Shown here: positions 1 through 6,565 of the stretch, one piece after another | How positions within the stretch are numbered: position 1 is the first letter of the stretch | Layout: each line of letters begins with the position of its first letter | NCBI GenBank assembly: GCA_003501335.1 | Contig: DNPQ01000437.1 | Location: 1 to 8,940 of the forward strand | Source: Bacillota bacterium | GTDB lineage: Bacteria; Bacillota; UBA4882; UBA8346 | Direction of reading: 5' to 3' | Length of the DNA stretch: 8,940 bases | Position numbers and translations under genes: made by a program | Notes under the pieces: model-generated | What the model was told of the DNA's origin: nothing | The model's input: the letters and a program-made list of their open reading frames with translations, nothing else | The model's database searches: none

Positions 1-247
1 GTATCATATCGTTCCACTTAACCCGGCCTTGATCAATTGCTTCTAAAATTAATAACATTGTCATAACCTTTGTGACACTGGCCGGAGGAAGCCTTTTATG
101 CTCGTTTTGGCCATATAAAACTTGACCAGTAACCGGGTCCATTAAAACTGCGGCTCTGGCATTAATGGAAAAACCAAATGTCACCGAATTAAAAATGAAT
201 ACTGAAATAATCAGTAAAATCCCAATAACACCTTTTCTTAATCGCAA
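1..247 (-). CDS. D-alanyl-D-alanine carboxypeptidase (peptidase S11, DacF/PBP5-like), N-terminal part
   Basis: This is a partial gene: 82 codons are visible and the rest lies beyond base 1. The start is TTG at 245-247, chosen because a strong ribosome site (GGTGGAG) sits five bases before it and no ATG fits upstream in frame. Residues 2-5 are basic (RLRK), followed by a hydrophobic stretch to about residue 26, which is a Sec signal peptide. The strand AAVLMDPVTGQVLYGQNEHK (about 32-51) and the motif PASVTK with Ser57 and Lys60 are the hallmark of S11 penicillin-binding proteins; Ser57 would be the acylated nucleophile. The family removes the terminal D-Ala from peptidoglycan stem peptides outside the membrane. 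Whether it is DacF, DacA or DacB type cannot be told from this piece. It is transcribed away from the DUF47-pit operon across a shared control region. Confidence 0.88.
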   Translation of the reverse strand, partial: MRLRKGVIGILLIISVFIFNSVTFGFSINARAAVLMDPVTGQVLYGQNEHKRLPPASVTKVMTMLLILEAIDQGRVKWNDMI

Positions 248-291
248 GGAATCTCCACCTCTTCTATTCAGAATTCCCCAAGAAGTCCCAA

Positions 292-320
292 AATATAACT
301 ACAACTTAACAAAGAGGCAA
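292..320 (-). promoter_or_regulatory. Candidate sigma-A promoter for the carboxypeptidase gene
   Basis: On the minus strand TTGCCT (315-320) and TATATT (292-297) are separated by exactly 17 bases, matching 4/6 and 5/6 of the vegetative consensus. Transcription would start near 285, giving a leader of about 38 bases before the TTG start at 247. Prediction by eye only. Confidence 0.45.
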
Positions 321-431
321 TTCCCCAGTTCTACCGTATAAGCCCAAATTCTGCAGGGCACATTAACAAATAAACTGGAAAACTTCATAAATTATTTTTA
401 GTGCGTAATTTACTCTTTTAATTTCTATTTG

Positions 432-508
432 TTAAAAAAAGATTAAGTATATTAAGGACTGATTAAATCTTTTAAGAATACCTTAAGGCTATATTGTATT
501 AGTATTAA
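432..508. promoter_or_regulatory. Phased TTAA array, candidate PhoP-binding region
   Basis: TTAA occurs at 432, 443, 452, 463, 472, 483 and 505, with steps of 11, 9, 11, 9, 11 and 22; the skipped position, 494, reads TTGT. Several copies extend to ATTAAG or TTAAGG. Direct repeats every 11 bases are the known arrangement for PhoB/PhoP-family regulators, which bind in tandem on one helix face, and phoP/phoR lie in this window. The array ends across the -35 region and spacer of the promoter for the DUF47-pit operon. Assignment to PhoP is inference; the divergent carboxypeptidase could also be affected. Confidence 0.55.
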
Positions 509-522
509 GGGTGTTATATAAT
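494..522 (+). promoter_or_regulatory. Promoter of the DUF47-pit operon
   Basis: A perfect TATAAT lies at 517-522, with TTGTAT at 494-499 across a 17-base spacer. The -35 is weak (3/6) and is embedded in the TTAA array, as expected for a promoter that depends on an activator. The start would be near 529, leaving an untranslated leader of about 145 bases in which I see no clear terminator or riboswitch. Confidence 0.55.
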
Positions 523-673
523 CAATTACGGATTTCACTACGAATTATTATTATCACTTAGTTTCCACAGATTATTTTAACTTGTACTCAATTTATGTTA
601 AAAATAAATACCAAAATTGATAATCATCTCTTACCACTCAAATATTCAATTTGTCTTTGAAAGGACGGGTAAT

Positions 674-1297
674 ATGTTTAGAGTAACAGCCAAAGAAGAG
701 ATTTTTTTCGATTTATTTGTTGAAACAGCCGATGCGACTTGTAAAGCCGCCCAAATGCTTGAAGAATTAATGAATGATTATAATGATGTCCCCCTTAAAA
801 TCAAAGAAATTGAAAAAATTGAACATAGTTGCGATCAATATTTACATAACATCTTCGAACAGTTGAATAAATCGTTTATTACCCCGATTGATCGCGAAGA
901 TATTCATCTCCTTGCTAAAGAATTAGATAACATCACCGATGCCATCGAATCCACCGCCCACCGTTTTCAAATGCTTAACGTCAAAACAATCCGTGAACAA
1001 TCTAAAATCCTTGCTAAACTCATCGTTCAATGTACTCTCGAATTACGTGAGGTAATGGCGGATTTAAAAAATATGCGCAAAAGTACCACCTTGCAGCAAC
1101 GTATTATTGAAGTAAACCGGATTGAAAACGAAGGCGATAATATTTTTCGAAGCGTAATTACGCAACTCTTTGCTTCAGAGACCGACCCTTTGGAAGTTAT
1201 CAAATGGAAGGAAATTTATGAATATCTTGAAAGCACCCTGGATGCCTGCGAAGATGTTGCCAACATTGCCGAAGGGGTTATCATGAAAAATGCTTAA
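674..1297 (+). CDS. DUF47 / PhoU-like protein, partner of the PiT phosphate permease
   Basis: The 207-residue length is normal for the family. The start is ATG at 674, not the in-frame ATG at 617: GAAAGGA lies eight bases before 674 and the protein then begins MFRVTAKEEIFFDLF, the usual DUF47 N-terminus, whereas the 617 extension has no ribosome site. The protein is all-helical with no signal peptide or membrane segment, and repeats acidic motifs seen in PhoU-like helical bundles: IEKIEHSCDQ (about 45-54), DREDIHLLAKELDNITDAIE (about 73-92), RIENEGDN (about 148-155) and CEDVANIAEG near the end. PhoU folds bind metal clusters through such E/D-rich motifs. DUF47 genes typically sit directly before pit genes and are thought to modulate the permease. 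Here the last eight bases overlap the start of pit, implying translational coupling. It acts in the cytoplasm, probably at the membrane face. Confidence 0.9.
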   Translation: MFRVTAKEEIFFDLFVETADATCKAAQMLEELMNDYNDVPLKIKEIEKIEHSCDQYLHNIFEQLNKSFITPIDREDIHLLAKELDNITDAIESTAHRFQMLNVKTIREQSKILAKLIVQCTLELREVMADLKNMRKSTTLQQRIIEVNRIENEGDNIFRSVITQLFASETDPLEVIKWKEIYEYLESTLDACEDVANIAEGVIMKNA

Positions 1298-2285
1298 TAT
1301 AACTTTAATTATCGTTATTTTACTTGCTTTAACCTTTGATTTTATCAATGGATTTCACGATACTGCCAATTCAATCGCTACTTCGGTTTCCACTCGTGTT
1401 CTTTCTCCGAGGGCGGCCATTATCATGGCGGCCTGTTTAAACTTTTTAGGGGCTCTAATGAGCGAGAAGGTTGCTAAAACCTTTTCCAGCGGTTTAGTCG
1501 ATAATAATATGGTCGTTGCAAATGTGGTTATTGCTTCATTAATTGCCGGGATTATCTGGGATATCATTACTTGGTTTTACGGGATTCCCAGCAGTTCTTC
1601 CCATGCCTTATTCGGCGGTTTACTGGGGGCGGCGATCGCCTATTCAGGCAGTCTGAGTATTGTTATTTGGCACAGTGCGTTCCGGGTTGTAGCATTATTT
1701 TTAATTTCTCCAATTCTCGGTTTCGGTTTGGGTTATTTGTTTATGACAATCCTATTTTTCCTATTTAGGTCGAGCACACCCCATTTTGTAAACCGATGTT
1801 TTTCAAAATTGCAAATATTTTCCGCTGCCTGGATGTCTTATTCCCACGGCGGTAATGATGCTCAAAAATCCATGGGAATTATCACATTAGCATTGATTAG
1901 CGCCAAGTTTCTTCCTAAAAATGCTTCGGTTCCTATATGGGTCATGGTAATCTGTGCCATAGCGATGTGCCTCGGAACTTCGATCGGTGGGTGGAAGATT
2001 ATCAAAACGATGGGAGTCAATATGATTAAGTTACAACCCATTAACGGGTTTGCCGCTGAAACCGGCGCGGCTCTCGTGATTGAAGCGGCATCATCTATCG
2101 GAGCGCCCTTAAGTACAACGCATGTTATTTCCAGTGCTATTATGGGGGTTGGCGCTTCCAAACGGCTATCGGCAGTCAGATGGGCTTTAGCCAAAAATAT
2201 TGTTTGGGCCTGGATCTTTACCATTCCCGTTACAGCAATCCTGGGAGCTATCATCGCCCTGATTCTTAAATTCTTCTTTCAATGA
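1290..2285 (+). CDS. pit: PiT family inorganic phosphate transporter
   Basis: This 331-residue membrane protein has about ten hydrophobic segments. Two inverted-repeat halves are visible. The first carries FINGFHDTANSIAT (18-31) and GIPSSSSHAL (98-107); the second carries SHGGNDAQKSMGI (185-197) and GAPLSTTHVI (271-280). The GxxD/GGND and P-S-[ST]-[ST]-H pairs are the signature of PiT permeases (PF01384), which import phosphate, usually as a metal-phosphate complex with protons or as Na+/Pi symport. The coupling ion cannot be read from the sequence. The ATG lies inside the last codons of the DUF47 gene (eight-base overlap), with AAGGGG about 12 bases upstream, so the two are co-translated. 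The bacterial short form lacks a large central cytoplasmic loop, as here. A terminator follows 24 bases after the stop. Confidence 0.95.
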   Translation: MLNITLIIVILLALTFDFINGFHDTANSIATSVSTRVLSPRAAIIMAACLNFLGALMSEKVAKTFSSGLVDNNMVVANVVIASLIAGIIWDIITWFYGIPSSSSHALFGGLLGAAIAYSGSLSIVIWHSAFRVVALFLISPILGFGLGYLFMTILFFLFRSSTPHFVNRCFSKLQIFSAAWMSYSHGGNDAQKSMGIITLALISAKFLPKNASVPIWVMVICAIAMCLGTSIGGWKIIKTMGVNMIKLQPINGFAAETGAALVIEAASSIGAPLSTTHVISSAIMGVGASKRLSAVRWALAKNIVWAWIFTIPVTAILGAIIALILKFFFQ

Positions 2286-2309
2286 AAACAAACTTTAAAA
2301 ATGAACACC

Positions 2310-2339
2310 AAAGTATCGGCCAAGACGGATACTTTTTTT
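2310..2339 (+). terminator. Rho-independent terminator of the DUF47-pit operon
   Basis: AAAGTATC (2310-2317) pairs perfectly with GATACTTT (2328-2335) and runs into a T tract at 2333-2339. It lies between the convergent pit and phoR genes. In the opposite direction the stem is followed by GGTGTTC, so it would work poorly for phoR. Confidence 0.8.
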
Positions 2340-2348
2340 AATTCCTCA

Positions 2349-4112
2349 TCATCCCTGATGAATCGGCAAAGTGAATGTAAAGACCGATCCTTGGTGCAAT
2401 GAACTCTCAACTTCAATTTTACCGCCATAAGACTCCACAATATGCTTAACAATCGATAGACCTAATCCGGTACCTCCTTTTTCTCGTGAACGGGCCTTGT
2501 CGACCCGATAAAACCGTTCAAATATCCGTCCCAAATCTTCTTTGGGAATACCAATCCCGTTATCGGAAACCGCCACTTTAATTCTCCCGTTTTCCAGCCA
2601 CACCGATAACCGGACTTGACCTCCAGGGGGAGTATATTTAAAAGCATTGTCTAACAGATTAATCAGAACCTGCTTGATCCGATCCCGGTTGGCCTCGACT
2701 TCCGGCAAATCCGAATCGGGCAAATCAAGCGCAAATAGACCCTTCTCGGAATTGGTATTGATAAAACGTTCCTGAACCTCGGTGATCAATTGAATGAAAT
2801 CAAAGGGCTCCTTTGAGGCTTCAACGTTGGAATCCAATTTAGCTAAATCAAGAAGATCGTTAATTAAATTACTGAGACGATCACTTTCCTGATCAATCGC
2901 TTCCAAATATCGATCCAACATTGCCTGATCCTTCCAAGCGCCATTGATCAAAGTTTCAGCCATCGCCTTTACCGATGTAATCGGGGTCCTCAGCTCATGA
3001 GAAACATTGGCTACGAAATCCTGTCTTACCCTTTCCAATTGCCGTAGTTTTGTTAAATCGTTTAAGACCACAATCGAACCAGCCAAAGTACCGTCGTCAT
3101 CTTTAAGAGGGGCTAGAAATACCTGAATCTGTTTATTATCGGGATAATATAGAAAAAGCTCACTTTCAAAAGCTTGCCCCGAAAGGTTGACTTCCTGAAT
3201 CAAATTCATCAAATGGTGATTCAATACGACTTCCAAAACCGGCCGGCCTTGGATATTTGAGGAGCTCAAACCCAATATATCTTGGGCGGCTCGATTGGCA
3301 AGAACAATTTTTAAATCGCTATCAATTACCAAAATCCCATCGACTAAGTTTTCTAAAATGGCTTCCAACTTACGTTTCTCATCTTTGATGATGCTGAAGG
3401 AGTCTGCCAACTTCTCAGCCATGTTATTAAACGCCAATCCAAGTTCGGCAACTTCATCGTCACCAAAATACCTTACCCGCGCCGACAAATCACCCCGGGA
3501 TATCCGTAACGCCAATCCCTTCAAATCAAGAATGGGTTCACTCAACCGGCGCATGATCAAAGCGCCAAATATAAGTGTTAAAATGGCCGTGATAATAATT
3601 CCGCTGATGATAACAATCCGTAACCGGAGTAATAAAGAACTTAGAGCGCTTTCTTCTTTGGCAATTCGAACCACACCAACGATCTTGCCCTTCATTCTCA
3701 GAGGATATGCAACATAAATCAATCTTTGCTTTAGAGTGTCGCTGAAGCGGTCTATCATACCGATTCGTCCGAAAAGCGCCGCTCTTATTTCAGGGCGATC
3801 ACTATGATTGGGAAGCTTCGTATAATCTTCCGATGAGTCTCCTAAAACCTTTCCTGCGGTGTCAACAACAGTAATGCGTCCATCCGCCACTTTCGCAATA
3901 CGCGCCACTGTACTGGAAACTTTTCGGGGATCTTGAAATTGAGCCCCGTCAGTGAAATTGGCGGCTACCAGCTTGGCCTGAATAAGTTCATGTTCCCGCC
4001 AGGAATCACGGACTCTGTTTTCCTCAAAATGAATAAAATAGGAAGCCCACAGTATAGTAATCAAGCCGATCCCGATTATATAAAAAAGAAAGAGCCGTGT
4101 TCGAAACTTCAT
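2349..4112 (-). CDS. phoR: Phosphate-sensing histidine kinase PhoR
   Basis: This 587-residue membrane kinase is of the large Gram-positive PhoR type. Order of parts: membrane segment 1 (about 7-27); extracytoplasmic sensor region (about 30-162); membrane segment 2 (about 164-187); HAMP (about 188-240); PAS (about 245-355); HisKA with phospho-acceptor His372 in FVANVSHELRTPITS; HATPase with N box around LINLLDNAFKY (483-493), G1 box DNGIGIP (517-523), F box FERFYR and G2 box GGTGLGLSIV (546-555). All key residues are intact. It would phosphorylate PhoP under phosphate limitation and be restrained by PhoU and the Pst complex when phosphate is plentiful. The ATG is 30 bases after the phoP stop, preceded by a G-rich run (GGGGGG) as the ribosome site. 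It is the last gene of the operon and faces pit. The name rests on context as well as domains; WalK-type kinases share the layout. Confidence 0.93.
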   Translation of the reverse strand: MKFRTRLFLFYIIGIGLITILWASYFIHFEENRVRDSWREHELIQAKLVAANFTDGAQFQDPRKVSSTVARIAKVADGRITVVDTAGKVLGDSSEDYTKLPNHSDRPEIRAALFGRIGMIDRFSDTLKQRLIYVAYPLRMKGKIVGVVRIAKEESALSSLLLRLRIVIISGIIITAILTLIFGALIMRRLSEPILDLKGLALRISRGDLSARVRYFGDDEVAELGLAFNNMAEKLADSFSIIKDEKRKLEAILENLVDGILVIDSDLKIVLANRAAQDILGLSSSNIQGRPVLEVVLNHHLMNLIQEVNLSGQAFESELFLYYPDNKQIQVFLAPLKDDDGTLAGSIVVLNDLTKLRQLERVRQDFVANVSHELRTPITSVKAMAETLINGAWKDQAMLDRYLEAIDQESDRLSNLINDLLDLAKLDSNVEASKEPFDFIQLITEVQERFINTNSEKGLFALDLPDSDLPEVEANRDRIKQVLINLLDNAFKYTPPGGQVRLSVWLENGRIKVAVSDNGIGIPKEDLGRIFERFYRVDKARSREKGGTGLGLSIVKHIVESYGGKIEVESSLHQGSVFTFTLPIHQG

Positions 4113-4142
4113 AGCAGCCCCCCGCTTTTTAATTCATAAAAA

Positions 4143-4835
4143 TCATTTCCTAAATTTATAACCAACACCCCGAACTGTTAAAATATATTCAGGTTCCCCC
4201 GGATCCATTTCAACTTTTTCCCGCAGCCAGCGAATATGCACATCGACCGTACGGCTATCCCCGTAAAAATCATTACCCCAAACTAAATTGAGCAATTGCT
4301 CCCGGGATAAAACCTGCCCCGGATGGCTGGCCATAATTCGCAGCAATTCATATTCCTTACTGGATAAACTGATGGATTGGCCCTTTACTGTTACGTCGTG
4401 ACCCAGTAAATCAATCTGTAAATCACCTGTTTTAATCACTTTTGGGGTATCAAGCATACCCGAGCCTGTCGATGCTGTGCGCTTTAACACAGTTTTGATC
4501 CGCGCCAACAATTCGCGCATACTAAAGGGTTTCGTCACGTAATCATCGGCTCCCAGCTCTAAACCAAGCACTCTGTCGATTTCCCCTTCTTTGGCGGTCA
4601 ACATGATAATCGGTACACTAGACCCTTGACGGATAATTTTACAAATTTCCATACCGTTCATCCCGGGTAGCATCAAATCCAGCAAAATTAAATCAATATC
4701 TTTGGTCTGAGCGAGTTCCAAACCCGTTTCACCATCTAAGGCGGTGAGCACTTCATATCCTTCTTGTTTCAAATTATAACTGACCGATTCCACAATCATC
4801 TGTTCATCATCAATAATCAAAATTTGTTTAGCCAA
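4143..4835 (-). CDS. phoP: Phosphate regulon response regulator PhoP (OmpR/PhoB family)
   Basis: This 230-residue protein starts at TTG (4833-4835). AGGTGA seven bases upstream supports this, and the nearest upstream ATG runs straight into a stop (ATG AGG TGA). The receiver domain (about 3-117) has the acidic pair Asp9/Asp10, phospho-acceptor Asp53 in LILLDLMLPGMNG, Thr80 and Lys104-Pro105 (VTKPF). The winged-helix DNA-binding domain (about 133-229) has SLSSKEYELL, the recognition-helix region DSRTVDVHIRWLREKVE and the C-terminal hairpin VRGVGYKFRK. Phosphorylated PhoP of this family binds direct repeats spaced 11 bases apart, and candidate sites lie at 432-508 and 8360-8376. It is followed by its kinase gene phoR. 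It is separated from phoU by a terminator-like hairpin, so its expression may be set by read-through. Confidence 0.95.
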   Translation of the reverse strand: MAKQILIIDDEQMIVESVSYNLKQEGYEVLTALDGETGLELAQTKDIDLILLDLMLPGMNGMEICKIIRQGSSVPIIMLTAKEGEIDRVLGLELGADDYVTKPFSMRELLARIKTVLKRTASTGSGMLDTPKVIKTGDLQIDLLGHDVTVKGQSISLSSKEYELLRIMASHPGQVLSREQLLNLVWGNDFYGDSRTVDVHIRWLREKVEMDPGEPEYILTVRGVGYKFRK

Positions 4836-4873
4836 AGTTTTTCACCTCATTTATGGGAAAATCTATCCCTTAT

Positions 4874-4905
4874 AAAAAAAGGATCCTTGCTTTGCAGGAA
4901 TCCTT
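4874..4905 (-). terminator. Terminator-like hairpin between phoU and phoP
   Basis: Read on the minus strand, AAGGATTCCTGC and GCAAGGATCCTT (4879-4905) form a 12-position stem with one mismatch, one wobble pair and an AAA loop, followed at once by seven T (4874-4880). It begins ten bases after the phoU stop. Because phoPR lies just downstream with little room for its own promoter, it may act as a partial terminator that lowers phoPR relative to phoU. Confidence 0.8.
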
Positions 4906-4915
4906 ATAAACAATT

Positions 4916-5572
4916 TTAATACCGTTCAGTTTTACCAGTTACCAAATAAATAACCCTTTCACCAATATTCGTGGCATGATCTCCCACCCTCTCCAGATAA
5001 CGGGCGGCAAATAATAGATTCATGGCTTGAACAACCGGATGGGCTTCTTCTCCCGTCAAAATAAACCCGGTTAATTCATTAAGCAACCCCTCATAAACCT
5101 TATCAACCTCATCATCCCGCAAACAGGTTTTTTTGGCGAACTCCACATCCCGATCGACAAACGCCTTTAAACTATCTCGAACCATGCTTTCAACCAATTC
5201 AGCCATTATCGGTATATTATCCAAAGGCTTAATTAAAGGTCCTGTCCCAATACGCTGGACAATCTCGGCGATATTCGTGCCGTGATCGGCTATCCGCTCT
5301 AAGTCGGTCACCGTTTTCAAAACAGTCGTAATGACCCGTAAATCACGGGCTATCGGTTGTTGTAAAGCAATTAGGCGTATACAATCTTCTTCGATCTTTA
5401 ATGATAAATCATCAATCACATCATCGCCATCTATAATTTTCCGGGCTAAGGACATATTTTGTTTCGTTAATGACTCTACTGCCAAATGAATGGTTTCTTC
5501 AACCATACTCCCCATCTGTAGCAATTCTTGTTGTAAATCGCTCAGGGATTTGTCAAGCCCTTCACGTGTCAT
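4916..5572 (-). CDS. phoU: Phosphate signalling protein PhoU
   Basis: The 218-residue length is standard for PhoU. Two tandem three-helix PhoU repeats are visible, each carrying the conserved metal-binding-type motif: DLERIADHGTNIAE (90-103) and YLERVGDHATNIGE (192-205). It is soluble with no membrane segment. PhoU senses the Pst transporter and keeps PhoR in its inhibiting state when phosphate is sufficient; it also limits Pst activity. The ATG has GAGGTGA five bases upstream. It lies 164 bases after pstB, a longer gap than elsewhere in the operon, and that gap contains a near-consensus promoter, so PhoU can be made independently of the pst genes. It differs clearly from the DUF47 relative at 674-1297. 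Confidence 0.95.
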   Translation of the reverse strand: MTREGLDKSLSDLQQELLQMGSMVEETIHLAVESLTKQNMSLARKIIDGDDVIDDLSLKIEEDCIRLIALQQPIARDLRVITTVLKTVTDLERIADHGTNIAEIVQRIGTGPLIKPLDNIPIMAELVESMVRDSLKAFVDRDVEFAKKTCLRDDEVDKVYEGLLNELTGFILTGEEAHPVVQAMNLLFAARYLERVGDHATNIGERVIYLVTGKTERY

Positions 5573-5600
5573 TCAATCACCTCATTTTGATAATCAATCG

Positions 5601-5637
5601 GCGGTCTAGATTAAAAACGCGGTAGCCTAATTAAAAT
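5601..5637. repeat. Imperfect direct repeat in the phoU leader
   Basis: On the plus strand GCGGT followed by ATTAAAA occurs twice, from 5601 and from 5619, with unlike bases between the two blocks. It lies in the untranslated leader between the predicted phoU transcription start and its ATG. It could be an operator; the spacing (18 to 20 bases) does not match the 11-base TTAA sites elsewhere. Confidence 0.3.
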
Positions 5638-5672
5638 CATTCTATTCTACACTACTCCATCCTAATCAATTT

Positions 5673-5701
5673 ATTATCTTCTATCAGTAATTAGCTGTCA
5701 A
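5673..5701 (-). promoter_or_regulatory. Near-consensus sigma-A promoter for phoU
   Basis: On the minus strand a perfect TTGACA (5696-5701) and GATAAT (5673-5678, 5/6) are 17 bases apart. Transcription would start near 5666, about 93 bases before the phoU ATG. I see no phased TTAA array over it, so it probably gives steady, phosphate-independent expression of phoU and, through the leaky terminator, phoPR. Confidence 0.7.
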
Positions 5702-5736
5702 TACTTCCATATTTTATATTTATTTTATTATCTGAA

Positions 5737-6492
5737 TCAACCAAATCTTCCGGTTAGATAATCTTCAGTTTCTTTCTGCCTGGGATTGGTCATAACCGAT
5801 TCTGTGGCTCCATACTCGACTAAGCGTCCTAATAAAAAGAAACCCAAACTGTCGGATATCCGAGCCGCCTGTTGCATATTATGAGTGACTATAATAATTG
5901 TATAGTCTTTCTTCAATTCTGCAATCAGGTCCTCTATTTTCCCCGTAGATATAGGATCCAAAGCCGAAGCCGGCTCATCCATTAACAATACTTCCGGTTC
6001 TACCGCCAGCAAACGGGCTATGCAAAGGCGTTGCTGCTGACCACCGGAAAGCCTTAATGCCGGTGAATTGAGCCGGTCTTTCACCTCATTCCATAAGGCG
6101 GCGCCTACTAAACTTTTCTCAACAACCTCATTGAGTTTGCTCTTATCTTTAAGACCATGAATTCTCGGCCCATACGCTATATTATCATAAATCGACATCG
6201 GGAAGGGATTGGGCTTTTGAAATACCATTCCGACCCTCTTACGGAGGGCCACTACATCAGTTTTCGGTTCGTAAATATCGACTCCGTCTAAAGTGATACA
6301 TCCTTCCAACTTTACGCCGTCAATCAAATCGTTCATCCGGTTCAGCGAACGCAAAAAAGTACTTTTCCCGCAACCCGACGGCCCAATAAAAGCAGTAACT
6401 GTTCGGGCATAAATATCCATCGTAATTCCCTTTAAAGCCTGAAAATCGCCGTAGAATAAATTAAATTTATCAGCCTTAATGGTTATATCCAT
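5737..6492 (-). CDS. pstB: Phosphate ABC transporter ATP-binding protein PstB
   Basis: This is a 251-residue ATPase from ATG at 6490-6492. A GTG four codons upstream (6502-6504) is also in frame, but the ribosome site GGAGG falls inside those codons, so the ATG is the real start. Motifs in order: Walker A GPSGCGKST (37-45), Q loop Gln92 in VFQKPNPFPMS, signature LSGGQQQ (148-154), Walker B VLLMDEP with Glu173, D loop SALD, and H-loop His204 in VTHNMQQAARISD. FLRSLNRMNDLI after Walker A and KPNPFPMSIYDN are specific to PstB. Two copies would power PstC/PstA from the cytoplasmic side. It lies 73 bases after pstA. No terminator follows, so transcription can continue into phoU. Confidence 0.96.
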   Translation of the reverse strand: MDITIKADKFNLFYGDFQALKGITMDIYARTVTAFIGPSGCGKSTFLRSLNRMNDLIDGVKLEGCITLDGVDIYEPKTDVVALRKRVGMVFQKPNPFPMSIYDNIAYGPRIHGLKDKSKLNEVVEKSLVGAALWNEVKDRLNSPALRLSGGQQQRLCIARLLAVEPEVLLMDEPASALDPISTGKIEDLIAELKKDYTIIIVTHNMQQAARISDSLGFFLLGRLVEYGATESVMTNPRQKETEDYLTGRFG

Positions 6493-6522
6493 TATATCCT
6501 CCACTTAAGCTATTCCTATCCA

Positions 6523-6558
6523 TTTGACAAAATTCCGAAATAATAGCCGACTGTCAAA
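6523..6558 (-). repeat. Inverted repeat in the pstA-pstB gap
   Basis: TTTGACA (6552-6558 on the minus strand) and TGTCAAA (6523-6529) form a perfect seven-base inverted repeat with a 22-base loop, just after pstA and upstream of the pstB ribosome site. There is no T tract, so it is not a terminator. It may be an mRNA stability or processing stem. Confidence 0.4.
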
Positions 6559-6565
6559 GTTTCTC

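Noticed and set aside
342..359. Small GCCC/GGGC hairpin in the left control region
   Set aside because: The stem has only four pairs with a ten-base loop and no T tract; not supportable as a feature.
617..673. An in-frame ATG at 617 giving a 226-residue DUF47 protein
   Set aside because: There is no ribosome site before 617, the extra 19 residues are unlike the family N-terminus, and a good site (GAAAGGA) precedes the ATG at 674.
1862..2254. Minus-strand open frame of 130 codons inside pit
   Set aside because: It is antisense to conserved PiT sequence including the second signature motif; it has no ribosome site and no recognisable domain.
3295..3717. Plus-strand open frame of 140 codons inside phoR
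   Set aside because: It is antisense to the intact HAMP/PAS region of phoR, has no ribosome site, and its composition matches a shadow frame.
6493..6504. GTG start four codons upstream for pstB
   Set aside because: The GGAGG ribosome site lies within these codons and is correctly spaced for the ATG at 6490-6492.
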